The notes under the pieces were generated by a model that was given only the letters and a program-made list of their open reading frames with translations, was not told the origin of the DNA and made no database searches. Both the position numbers and the translations under genes were made by a program. A DNA stretch of 64,000 bases, taken from assembly GCF_030553055.1 (NCBI RefSeq), contig NZ_CP130713.1, positions 6,820,001 through 6,884,000 on the forward strand, read 5' to 3'. This DNA comes from Streptomyces sp. XD-27. Lineage in GTDB: Bacteria; Actinomycetota; Actinomycetes; Streptomycetales; Streptomycetaceae. Below are positions 24,122-33,700 of this stretch, piece after piece (the stretch's first letter is position 1; the number at the start of each line of letters is the position of its first letter).

Positions 24122-26428
24122 TTACGGCGCGCCGCCGGGGTGGAACGATGGGGCAGGGACAGCGGCCACGCCGGCCTCCGCGCCGCGGTCCTGCTCTGCC
24201 AGCGCCTGCCGGAGCAGCTCCAGACTGCGAGCGACCGAGCCGCATTCGTCGTGGTGGACCGGGTACAGCACGGTGCGGCGGTCACCGGCGGCCAGCCGCT
24301 CCGCGCAGTTGGCGAGGGTGCGCAGCGGTCTGACCACCACGATGTGCAGCCAGCCCAGGCAGGCGACCCCCGCGGACAGGGCGAGCAGGCCGGCCAGCAT
24401 GGTGCGTGCCTGCGCCTCGAACGCCGCCAGTTTGAGCGCCGCGGCAGGCTCGGCGGAGACCACCCGCCAGCGGAGTCCGGCGGCGGGCCCCGTCTGTGCC
24501 ACTGGCGCGGCGGCCGCGACCGACGGGCCCCCGCCCGGCGCGCTCCCCGAGTGGAGTACGGCCGATGCCGGGCTGCCCGCGCCGCCGGGTGCCGCGTCGG
24601 TCTTGACCACCAGACGGGTGAGGCCCCGACTGGGAAGTGACTGGAAGGCTTCGAAGTCGACGCTCGCCGCGACCACTTTGTGGTGCTCGTCGGTCAGCCA
24701 CACCCTGCCGAGCCCCGGACGGGCGACCAGGTCGTTCAGCGCGTCCACGCCGATCTCCGCGACGACGACAGCCGGGGCGGTGCCTTTGGCATTCCCGTCG
24801 TTCTCGTCGTTCTCGCCGGTCTTGAGCTGAGCGTAGGCGGCGATCGCGGGGATCTTGCCCGATGCGCCGATCGGGCTGATCCCGTTGCCGGCCGGCGCGT
24901 GGAGCAGGGGGCGCAGCGGCTGCTTGCCCACCCGCAGCACGATGGCACCGCTGCGGTCCAGCACGTACAGCGATCGGTACGTGGGATGGTCGGCGCGGCC
25001 CCGTCGCAGCACCTCCGTCGCCCGCTCCCGTGGCGCACCGGCGATGGCCGATGCCATCGCCGTGAGGTCGGCGTGGCTCTGGCCGAGGGACTGCCGCACC
25101 CGGTCGGCGGCGGCTTCGGTGCGTGCCTGTTGGTCGGCGACGACGGCCGCCGGTACGGCCCGCGCGTCCGGCACGCGGTTGAGCAGGAAGAGCAACGGCA
25201 TCCCCCACGCGCCGATCACCAGTGCGCAGACGACGACCAGCGACCGGACACCGGGGCGGCGCCGGGGAGGCGGCACAGGCTCCGGTCCCGTCTCGCCGAG
25301 CAGTTGACGGCGAATCGACTCCAGCGCCCGGCCGACCCTGCCGGGCTCGCCGAACGCTCCGGCCGGCACCGGCCGCGCCAACTCCGCCCGCGCCTCGGGC
25401 AGGCCGCAGGCGCCCCTGGCCAGCCGGGCGGCGGAGAGGTGCAGCCGCAGCAGCGGACGCTGCACGATGCCCCACAGCACCAGGGTGACCAACACGGCGA
25501 TCACCACCAACGCGCCCGCGGCCACGATGGCGAACCCTGTGTGGTCGGCTCCGCCCTTCGCCGGGGGCACCTCCCTGAACGTGAGAATCGTCAGTCCCAG
25601 GCCGGAGGTGTCGTCCTTGCCGTCCACCGCGGCGACCGATGCCCACCCCGCGACCCTGCGCAGCCCGTCGTGACCGTCGCCGAGCATGCTGCCGGAGGCG
25701 TCGCCGGTGCGCTGACCGGCGTCGGCGGCAGCGGAGGGCAGGGCGCGGTCCTCGGTGTCGGGCGTCAGGGCCGCGCCGGTGGCGGCGGAGGTGGCGAGCA
25801 CCTTTCCTTTCCGGTCCACCACCTGACCGGTGCGCCCCTCTCCGTGCACCGTGAGGGCCGCGACCTTGTCCGAGACGACCAGCAGGAATGCGCGTGTGCC
25901 GCCGCGCCGTTCCCGCGCCGCGTCCCGTGCGTGGTCCTGGTTCCGGGCCGGAGCGGGGACAACCACCCGGGCGAAGAACAGCAGTCGTGGTCCGGCGCTC
26001 TCCGAAGTGGTCGGCCGGGGAGCGATGTCGGCAGCACCGGAGCGCGCCAGAGCCGCCACATCCACCCCGGTCAGCGGCACCTTTTCACCGCTGGCCGCCA
26101 GCGGCCTGCCGGTGCGCGGGTCGAGGAGCACACCGCCCCGCACGCGGGGACCGGCCGCAAGGAGGGACCGCAGCGTCGCCTCCGGAGCACCGCTCGCCGG
26201 GGCCTCGACCGACGCGGCGGAACGACGCACCGCCCTGGCTCTGACGTCGACGGAGGTTCCGAACGAGGCCGCGGCGTCCTCGGCGATCCGGCGTTCCGCG
26301 TCGCGTACCGCCTGGGGTACTTCCTGTTCATGGACGGCGGCGAGGCCGAGTGTGGGAAACACGGCAACTGCCAGAAGTGCGCACAGCAGTGCGGCGATCG
26401 GCGGGCGGACACCTCCGAGCAGAGGCAT
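24122..26428 (-). CDS. HAMP-containing double membrane sensor-like protein
   Basis: A 768-residue membrane protein built as two similar halves, each with an outside domain between helices. Helices are near 9-30 (IAALLCALLAVAVFPTLGLA), 297-322 (FAIVAAGALVVIAVLVTLVL), 395-418 (LVVVCALVIGAWGMPLLFLL) and 675-700 (LAGLLALSAGVACLGWLHIV). A HAMP domain follows (VVRPLRTLANCAERLAAGD). The extracellular parts (LYVLDRSGAIVLRVGKQPL, VWLTDEHHKVVAASVDF) look like Cache-type sensor domains. There is no kinase, cyclase or phosphatase domain, so it is not a complete signalling enzyme. It is 19 bp before pgsB and may control or scaffold polymer synthesis. ATG 26428 has no clear ribosome binding site and the frame remains open about 40 codons upstream, so the start is uncertain. 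Confidence 0.7.
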   Translation of the reverse strand: MPLLGGVRPPIAALLCALLAVAVFPTLGLAAVHEQEVPQAVRDAERRIAEDAAASFGTSVDVRARAVRRSAASVEAPASGAPEATLRSLLAAGPRVRGGVLLDPRTGRPLAASGEKVPLTGVDVAALARSGAADIAPRPTTSESAGPRLLFFARVVVPAPARNQDHARDAARERRGGTRAFLLVVSDKVAALTVHGEGRTGQVVDRKGKVLATSAATGAALTPDTEDRALPSAAADAGQRTGDASGSMLGDGHDGLRRVAGWASVAAVDGKDDTSGLGLTILTFREVPPAKGGADHTGFAIVAAGALVVIAVLVTLVLWGIVQRPLLRLHLSAARLARGACGLPEARAELARPVPAGAFGEPGRVGRALESIRRQLLGETGPEPVPPPRRRPGVRSLVVVCALVIGAWGMPLLFLLNRVPDARAVPAAVVADQQARTEAAADRVRQSLGQSHADLTAMASAIAGAPRERATEVLRRGRADHPTYRSLYVLDRSGAIVLRVGKQPLRPLLHAPAGNGISPIGASGKIPAIAAYAQLKTGENDENDGNAKGTAPAVVVAEIGVDALNDLVARPGLGRVWLTDEHHKVVAASVDFEAFQSLPSRGLTRLVVKTDAAPGGAGSPASAVLHSGSAPGGGPSVAAAAPVAQTGPAAGLRWRVVSAEPAAALKLAAFEAQARTMLAGLLALSAGVACLGWLHIVVVRPLRTLANCAERLAAGDRRTVLYPVHHDECGSVARSLELLRQALAEQDRGAEAGVAAVPAPSFHPGGAP

Positions 26429-26816
26429 GTCGGCGCGGCGTCGTGCGCGGTGTCGACGGGGCGCGGGGGCAACCGGGTGCAGGGCAGCGTCCTCTCGGCG
26501 CGTGGGGGGATGCCGTGCGGCAACTTGATCAGTATCGATACTGCGTTCACACGATAATCACAAGCCTGTTCGCGTTTCCATATGCACACGGCTCCGCGGT
26601 AAAGATTGCCCGCGCGACCGGCGGCGCCACCTGGTGCGAGGTCAAAACTATGCACTTCAGGGTGGGTTGTTGGCGCCCGCATCACCATCCGTGCGGGGTC
26701 GGGAACTCTCCGCATAATCCGGAGCGTTGGCTTGGCTATGGCAAACTGCCTATACGATGGGCCGCCAGCCGATCGCCGGTCACGTGGCGATCACCATCGT
26801 GGAGACGGGGCTGCCC
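26429..26816. promoter_or_regulatory. Divergent promoter region with a perfect palindrome
   Basis: This 388-bp region lies between the pgs-type operon and the divergent exported hydrolase and has several AT-rich patches. CAGTATCGATACTG (26530-26543) is a perfect 14-bp palindrome and a good candidate operator. TATACGAT (26751-26758) could be a -10 element for the rightward gene. No gene is seen. Confidence 0.5.
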
Positions 26817-28100
26817 ATGAAGCACGCGAAGCACGCACGAAAGCGCCAGAGCCGGCTGCGCGCCCGGGTCGCCGGCACCACAGGGGCACTGGCCGTCGTC
26901 CTGGGCACCGGGGTCGGGTCTGCCGCCGCCGTCGGGAACGGCTCCGGTATGCCCGAGGCCGCGGCGGAGCCCTGGGACATGGCGCCGGCCCCGGACCACA
27001 CGCCCACGGCCGCGGCGGCGGTCCTGAACACGCCGCAAGCCCCGGGCCAGCTCACTCTCCCCGCCCCGACCGGGCGCTACGGCGTCGGAACGGTCGACCT
27101 GCACCTGCGCGACGCGAAGCGCATGGATCCATGGGTGCCCGGACAGCAGCGCGAGCTGATGGTCTCCCTGTGGTACCCGGCCACGCACACCTCCCGCTAC
27201 CCTGCCGCACTCCTCCCCAACAGCCAGCAGGTGCTGCCGGGCGGGGTGACCCTACCCACCACCGCCGGGCACACCGGCGCCCCGGTCGCCCGCAAGGCCG
27301 GCAAGCTGCCGGTGCTGCTGTACTCGCCCGGCGGGCGCGGGAACCGGGCGACGGGCACCGCACTGGTTCAGGACCTGGCCAGCCGCGGCTACTTGGTCGT
27401 CACCATCGACCACACCCACGACACCGGCGACGTGGTGTTCCCCGGCGGGCGACATGAGGTGAGCATGCTGCAGCCAGGTACCAAATCGCGCGACTTGATC
27501 GACGTTCGGGCGGCGGACTCCCGCTTCGTCGTTGACCAGCTGGCCGAGATCGCCCGCGGCCACAACCCGGACGTGGAACAGAAGCAGCTCCCCCACGGGC
27601 TGACCCAAGCCGTGAGCACGAAACGTATCGGGATGTTCGGCGCTTCCCTCGGCGGAGGATCGGTGGCAGCGGCCATGCAAGCGGACTCCAGGATCGACGC
27701 CGGCGTGAACCTGGACGGCCAGCTCTTCGGTTCGTCGGTCCACCAGCGGCTCGATCGCCCCTACATGCTGTTCAGCGCCGAGCGCCACAACCGTGACACC
27801 GACCGGAGCTGGGCGCGGTTGTGGGAAAACCTGCACGGAGAGCGGCTCGACCTGAAGCTGCACGGCTCCGGGCACAACTCCTTCGTCGACAACCAGGTCC
27901 TGTTCCCCCAGGCGCCGGGCGCATTCGGTCTGACCCCGCCTCAACTGGAGCAGATACTCGGCAGGATCGACCCCAACCGCTCCATCGAGGTCCAACGCAC
28001 CTACCTCGCCGCCTTCTTCGACAAGCATCTGCGCCACCGGCACAGCGAGCTGCTCGACGGCCCCTCGCGCCATTACCCCGAGGTCGACTTCATACGGTGA
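26817..28100 (+). CDS. Exported alpha/beta hydrolase, PAF-acetylhydrolase-like
   Basis: A 427-residue secreted esterase or lipase. Residues 1-40 form a signal peptide with many basic residues then LGTGVGSAAAVG. The hydrolase domain begins near residue 90 (RELMVSLWYPA, the typical PAF-acetylhydrolase II start). It has the oxyanion loop LLYSPGGRGNRA, nucleophile Ser277 in GASLGGG, Asp in NLDGQ and His in GSGHNSF. ATG 26817 follows GGAG by a rather long gap. It is divergent from the pgs-type operon across a shared 388-bp promoter region. The natural substrate (phospholipid, ester or cutin-like polymer) is not evident. A strong hairpin 54 bp after the stop terminates it. Confidence 0.85.
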   Translation: MKHAKHARKRQSRLRARVAGTTGALAVVLGTGVGSAAAVGNGSGMPEAAAEPWDMAPAPDHTPTAAAAVLNTPQAPGQLTLPAPTGRYGVGTVDLHLRDAKRMDPWVPGQQRELMVSLWYPATHTSRYPAALLPNSQQVLPGGVTLPTTAGHTGAPVARKAGKLPVLLYSPGGRGNRATGTALVQDLASRGYLVVTIDHTHDTGDVVFPGGRHEVSMLQPGTKSRDLIDVRAADSRFVVDQLAEIARGHNPDVEQKQLPHGLTQAVSTKRIGMFGASLGGGSVAAAMQADSRIDAGVNLDGQLFGSSVHQRLDRPYMLFSAERHNRDTDRSWARLWENLHGERLDLKLHGSGHNSFVDNQVLFPQAPGAFGLTPPQLEQILGRIDPNRSIEVQRTYLAAFFDKHLRHRHSELLDGPSRHYPEVDFIR

Positions 28101-28154
28101 ACCGACCGGGGCATGCTGGCGGTTGCCTCAAAAAAGACAAATCCCCAAAAGGAA

Positions 28155-28184
28155 AAGCCCCGGATGAATTGACATCCGGGGCTT
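28155..28184. terminator. Terminator hairpin after exported hydrolase
   Basis: A perfect 12-bp stem AAGCCCCGGATG (28155-28166) pairs with 28173-28184 around a 6-base loop. A TTGACA motif that could be the helR -35 element sits in the loop and the first stem bases, so the sequence may serve both as terminator and regulatory site for the next gene. Confidence 0.8.
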
Positions 28185-28199
28185 GATCCTGCGTATATT
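28169..28199 (+). promoter_or_regulatory. Candidate helR promoter inside the terminator hairpin
   Basis: TTGACA (28169-28174) matches the principal sigma factor -35 consensus exactly. TATATT (28194-28199) lies 19 bases further, slightly longer than the ideal 17-18. The start codon of the helicase gene is about 75 bp downstream. Half of the preceding hairpin lies within the spacer. Confidence 0.5.
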
Positions 28200-28273
28200 T
28201 AACCCTTCATGCCTTTATGGAAAGGGCATCAGGGGAAGTCTTCTGCGAGAAGCGTATCGCGTCAGGAGTGGAA

Positions 28274-30544
28274 TTGTCAACCGAGGAAATGCGGCAGGAG
28301 CAGCAATTCATCACCGGCCTCTACGCTCGGCTGGACCAGCTCAGGGAGCAGGCCGAGGAGTCGGTGCGCGGCGCGCTCGTGCAGGTCGGGAGCGGTTTTC
28401 AGGCCAGACTCGAGCGGGATGTGCTGGTGGCGGAGCAGTCCGGGCTGCTCAGTGCGATCCAGGCGGGGGAGAACGGGCTCTGTTTCGGACGCCTCGACTT
28501 CCGGGACGGCCGGTCCCACCACATCGGGCGCATCGGAATTCGCCGGGATGACCCGTCCCGTACGCCCCTGGTGATCGACTGGCGGGCCGACGTGGCGCGT
28601 CCCTTCTATCTGGCCACCGGCCATTCTCCGATGGGCCTGCGGCGCAGGCGGCACATCACCACTGAGGGGCGCACCGTCACCGCGCTCCACGACGAGTTGA
28701 TGGACCTCGGAGATCCGACCCGCACCGGCCACGAGGGCGCGGACGCCGACGAGGTCCTGCTGGCCGCGCTGGACGCGGGCCGCACGGGGCGGATGCACGA
28801 CATCGTCCGGACCATCCAGGCCGAGCAGGACCGCATCATCCGGGCGCCCCACCAGGGCGTCATGGTCGTCGAGGGCGGGCCCGGCACGGGGAAGACCGTC
28901 GTCGGGCTGCACCGGGCGGCGTATCTGCTGTACGAGCACCGGGAACTGCTGGCCCGTCGCGCTGTGCTGATCGTCGGCCCGAATCCGGCCTTCCTGAGCT
29001 ACATCGGCGACGTGCTGCCGTCGCTGGGGGAGACGGGGGTGCTGCTGGCCACCATCGGCGAACTCTTCCCCGGTGTGCGCGCCACCGGCACCGACAGTCC
29101 GGCCGCCGCCGAGGTCAAGGGGCGCGCCGCCATGGCCGGCGTGCTGGCGAAGGCGCTGCGGGACCGGCAGACCGTGCCCGAGCGGGCGATGGAGATCGAC
29201 CACGACGGATACGGGACGCTCCACCTGGACCGGGCCATGGCCGAGGACGCGCGCTGGCGGGCGCGCGAGAGCGGGCTGTCCCACAACCTGGCCAGGCCCG
29301 TCTTCGCCTTCCACGTCATCGACGCGCTCACCGCGCAACTGGCCGAGCGGATCGGCGCCGACCCGTTCGGCGGGCCCAACCTGCTGGGGCCCGACGACCT
29401 CGCCCAGATGGGCAAGGAGATCGCGACGAGCCGGGAGGTCCACGCGGCCGTCGACGAGCTGTGGCCGCAGCTCACGCCGCAGGAGTTCGTCGCGGACCTC
29501 CTCGCTGAGCCGGTCCACCTCGACGACGAGTCGGCCGACCTGATCCGGCGGCAGGGCGGGCCGTGGACCCAGGCCGACGTACCGCTCCTCGACGAGGCCG
29601 CCGAACTGCTGGGCGAGGACGACAGCGCGGCCCGCGCCGCGGCCGAGGCCGAGCGCCAGGAGCGGATCGCCTACGCACAGGGCGTGTTGGAGCTGTCCGC
29701 CGGCTCGGAGACGTACGAGTTCGAGGACGAGGAGTCCGAGGTCCTCGCCGCGCACGACATCATCGACGCCGAGCGGATGGCCGAACGTCACGAGGAGGCC
29801 GACCACCGCAGCGCGGCCGAGCGGGCGGCGGCCGACCGTACCTGGGCGTTCGGCCACATCGTCGTCGACGAGGCGCAGGAGCTCTCGGCGATGGCCTGGC
29901 GGCTGCTGATGCGGCGGATTCCGACGCGCTCGATGACGCTCGTCGGGGACCCGGCGCAGACCGGGGAGGCGGCCGGGCTCGGCTCCTGGGAACGCATCCT
30001 GGAGCCGTACGTGGGCGACCGCTGGGAGCACGTGCGGCTGGGGGTCAACTACCGTACGCCCGCCGAGATCATGGAGGTGGCGGCCGGGTTCCTGCGCGCG
30101 CACGACCCGTCGTTCGTACCGCCCGGCTCGGTGCGGTCGACCGGGGTGCGGCCCTGGGCGCTGCGCGTTGCCGCAGGCGGCCTCGCCGCCGCGGTGGCGC
30201 GGGAGGCCGCGGCGGCCCGGGGCGGGGGACGGGTCGCGGTCGTCGCCCCGGCGGCGCTGCACGCGTCGCTCCTCGCGGAGCTGCCGGACGCGGGTCACGG
30301 GCCCGCGCCCGACCTCACCCGGGACGTGGTGCTGCTGGACGCACGGCAGGCGAAGGGGCTGGAGTTCGACACGGTGCTGGTCGTGGAACCGGCCGAGTAC
30401 GGGGTGAGCGACCTGTACGTCGCGCTGACCCGCGCCACCCAGCGCCTCGGGGTGGTGCACACCGGCGACCTGCCCGGGGCGCTGGGAGGATTGGAGGAAG
30501 CGGGGAGCCGTGAGGACGCGTTCCATCGGCCGGTCAAACAATGA
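28274..30544 (+). CDS. HelD/HelR-type RNA polymerase recycling helicase
   Basis: A 756-residue UvrD-related ATPase of the HelD family. These proteins bind RNA polymerase, open its clamp and release stalled complexes; in Streptomyces the HelR branch also displaces rifamycins. The amino-terminal coiled coil (EEMRQEQQFITGLYARLDQL), which enters the secondary channel, is present. GGPGTGKT (201-208, Lys207) is Walker A, HIVVDEAQELS is Walker B, LVGDPAQT motif III, LGVNYRTPAEI motif IV and SDLYVALTRATQRL motif VI. A TTG start at 28274 has AGGAG five bases upstream and gives the usual length; an upstream ATG at 28217 is less likely. RbpA, another rifampicin-tolerance factor, is also in this window but 24 kb away. 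Confidence 0.85.
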   Translation: MSTEEMRQEQQFITGLYARLDQLREQAEESVRGALVQVGSGFQARLERDVLVAEQSGLLSAIQAGENGLCFGRLDFRDGRSHHIGRIGIRRDDPSRTPLVIDWRADVARPFYLATGHSPMGLRRRRHITTEGRTVTALHDELMDLGDPTRTGHEGADADEVLLAALDAGRTGRMHDIVRTIQAEQDRIIRAPHQGVMVVEGGPGTGKTVVGLHRAAYLLYEHRELLARRAVLIVGPNPAFLSYIGDVLPSLGETGVLLATIGELFPGVRATGTDSPAAAEVKGRAAMAGVLAKALRDRQTVPERAMEIDHDGYGTLHLDRAMAEDARWRARESGLSHNLARPVFAFHVIDALTAQLAERIGADPFGGPNLLGPDDLAQMGKEIATSREVHAAVDELWPQLTPQEFVADLLAEPVHLDDESADLIRRQGGPWTQADVPLLDEAAELLGEDDSAARAAAEAERQERIAYAQGVLELSAGSETYEFEDEESEVLAAHDIIDAERMAERHEEADHRSAAERAAADRTWAFGHIVVDEAQELSAMAWRLLMRRIPTRSMTLVGDPAQTGEAAGLGSWERILEPYVGDRWEHVRLGVNYRTPAEIMEVAAGFLRAHDPSFVPPGSVRSTGVRPWALRVAAGGLAAAVAREAAAARGGGRVAVVAPAALHASLLAELPDAGHGPAPDLTRDVVLLDARQAKGLEFDTVLVVEPAEYGVSDLYVALTRATQRLGVVHTGDLPGALGGLEEAGSREDAFHRPVKQ

Positions 30545-30704
30545 CGCATCTCACACCGGAATGATCCGTTCAGTCAGAAACTCGTCGCCTTTGCCCTTTG
30601 TGTGCTGTAGACCACCGTGATCGCGCTGGTTTACCTTCTCTCCTCGTCTCGTCCACGTGATCTCCACGTTGTGACGGGACGAGGGTCAGGGGAGGGCCCG
30701 GGGG

Positions 30705-33700
30705 ATGCTTCGTCATGCGCGCATGCGTGGCTCGAGACGTGTTGTCGTCGGCGGGCTGGGGGTCGCCCTGGCGTCCGGGCTGCTGCCCGGCGCGCTGGCG
30801 GCCCAGGCCGCGGCGGGTCCGGCGACCGCGCCGGCGAAGACGGCCTCCGCCTCCCCGCGTACGAAGGCCGCGCCGGTCGCCGCCACCGAGGGCACCGCCG
30901 TGCAGAAAGCCAAGCGGTCCGGCGAGAACGTGGAAATCGCGTCGCTGCGCGGCGAGAGCCGCGAGGTCTTCGCCACCCCGGACGGAAAGCTGGAGGCCGT
31001 CGAGCATCTGCGACCGGTCCGGACGCGGGTGGCCGGCGAATGGCGGCCGGTCGACACCGACTTGGTGAAGACCGGCGAAGGCGGCGTCGCGCCCAAGGCG
31101 GCCACACTGGACCTGGCCTTCTCCGGCGGCGGCGACGCCCCCATGGTGCGGATGCGACGCGCCGGCCGTGAGCTGTCCCTGTCGTGGCCGGCCACGTTGC
31201 CCGAGCCGACACTGGACGGTGCGACCGCGACGTACCCGGACGTGCTCCCGGGCGTGGACCTGCGGTTATCGGCACAGGTCGACGGCTTCTCGCAGCTGCT
31301 GGTGGTGAAGTCGGCGAAGGCGGCGGCCAGCCCGGAGCTGGAGCGGCTGCGGCTGCGCCTGGCCACTGACGGCGTGCAGGTGGCGGAGACCGCGGAGGGC
31401 GGTCTGGAGGCGGTCGACAAGGGCGCGAAGTCGGCGGTGTTCGAGGCGTCGGCACCGCTGATGTGGGACTCCAGCGATGTCACACCGGCCAGGCGATCCG
31501 CCGCCGCACCCGCCGCACACAGCGCGGCCACCGCGACCGCGGGTGACGGCGGCACAGAGCCCGGCGCGGGCGAATCCGGCAAGCTGGCCCGCATCGACGT
31601 CGACCTCCCCACCGGTGGTCGCGAACTCGTGCTGACCCCGGACCGCGGTGTCCTCCGCGGCGCGGACACCGTCTACCCGGTCTACATCGACCCGCAGTGG
31701 CACTCCCCGCGCGCGTCCGCGTGGACGATGGCATCGAAGTACTGGGCTGGTTCGCCGCAGTGGAAGTTCAACGGCAAGCCGGACGAGGGCCTGGGCCTGT
31801 GCGAGTGGAACTACTGCAACCCGTACGACACCAAGCGGCTTCTCTACCGCATCCCGACCTCGCCCTTCGCCGGAAAGTCGGTCCTCTCGGCCGAATTCGT
31901 GGTGCGCAACACCTGGTCCGCGTCCTGCTCTGACCGCGAAGTACAGCTGTGGCGCACCAAGGACATCAGCTCGTCCACGACCTGGAACTCGCAGAGCGCC
32001 TCCGGCTTCTGGATCGACAAGCTGGCGTCGCGCTCCTTCGCCCACGGCTGGGAGGGCTGCGCGGCCGGTGACGCCGAGTTCGACATCAGGGGCGCGGTCC
32101 AGGAGGCCGCGAACAAGCGGTGGTCGACCATGACGTTCGGCCTGCGGGCCGGGAACGAGTCGGATCGCTACGCCTGGAAGCGCTTCTCGGACGATGCGTT
32201 TCTCCGGGTGAAGTACAACAGGCCGCCGGCGCAGATCAGGATGACCCAGCTGCTGATGGAGTACGGCGGCGAATGCGCTCGGCCCGGTGACGCGCTCCGC
32301 GTGCGTACCCGCGGCAAGCTCTACGCCAACAACGTCACGGACCCGGACCGTGACACGGTGTCGGTGGAGTTCCAGGCCGCCTGGGACGCGGGTGATGGCA
32401 AGGGGACGATCCCGCGCTGGAAGCCGGGCCGCACCACGGCGAAGAGCTCCGGCTCGAGTTTCTCGATCACGCTGCCCACCACACTCCCCCCGAACAAGAC
32501 GATCTCGTGGTACGCCCGTTCCTGGGACGGCGCGCAGTATTCGCCGTGGTCGTCGGCGGGGACCTCGACCAGCTGCTACTTCGTGTACGACACGAGTGTG
32601 CCGAAGGCGCCGGGGGTGTCGTCCGGTGAGTACCCGGCCTCCGATCCGGAGGACCCGGACGATCCGTGGTACGACGGCGTGGGCCGGTACGGGCACTTCA
32701 CCCTCGACTCGTCCTCCACCGACGTCACCCGGTACCGGTACGGGGTCAACGGCAGTCCCGCACCGTGGAACCAGCTGACCACCTCGGGCGGCGCAGCACG
32801 CATGGTGAACATCCTGCCGTCGAAACCCGGCCTGAACTTCGTCACGGCCCAGGCGCTCGATGAGGCGGGTAACACATCCGAGATCCGTACGTACCAGTTC
32901 CGAGTGAAGGCCGGACAGCCGGAGCGGGCCACCTGGCAGCTGGACGAGGCGGCCGGGGCCACCGAGGCGAAGGGCTCGACCCCGCCGCGTACCGCGCGAC
33001 TGCACGGAGGCGCCCAGACCGGCGCGCCCGGCGCGGTCGGCACCGGCCTGAAGCTGGACGGGACCACCGGCTACGCGGGGACCGACATCCCGGTGGTGGA
33101 CACCGACCGCGGCTTCACCGTCTCGGCGTGGGTCAAGCTGGACACAGTGCCCGACCATGCCGCGATCATCGCCGCACAGCCGGGCAACCACCGACCGGGC
33201 TTCGAGCTGTACTACTCGTCCGCGTACGACCGGTGGGTGTTCAACCAGTACAGCTCCGACAGCCCCGACGCGACGGCCGTACGCGCCATGGCGGCCCAGC
33301 CGGGCGGGGTGACGGCAGGGGAGTGGACCCACCTGGTGGGCTCCTACGACTCCGTCGCGGGCCGTCTGAAGCTGTATGTCAATGGCCGGAAGGTCGGCGA
33401 GACCGCGCACTCGGCTCCGTGGAACGCCCGCCGGGGCCTCCAGATCGGCGCGGGCTCGTACAGCGGCCGGCCCGACTCCTTCCTCCCCGGCACCCTCGAC
33501 GAGCTCCAGCTCTTCGACAAGGGCATCGCGGACGACGAGGTGGCGCGGCTCTACGCGAAGGAACGCGTCGGCGACCCGGGCCGCCCGGCCGTCGCGATCT
33601 TCACCCTGGACGAGGCGGCCGGGAAGAGCGAGGTCGCCGGTCATGGCGACGTCCTTCCGGCCCGCCTCCAGAACGGTGCCACGGCAGGCGTGCCCGGCGT

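Noticed and set aside
28155..28184. Rifamycin-associated element before the HelR-type gene
   Set aside because: The GC-rich inverted repeat has halves in the opposite order to the element as I remember it, and I cannot verify the consensus, so it is listed only as terminator and possible regulatory site.
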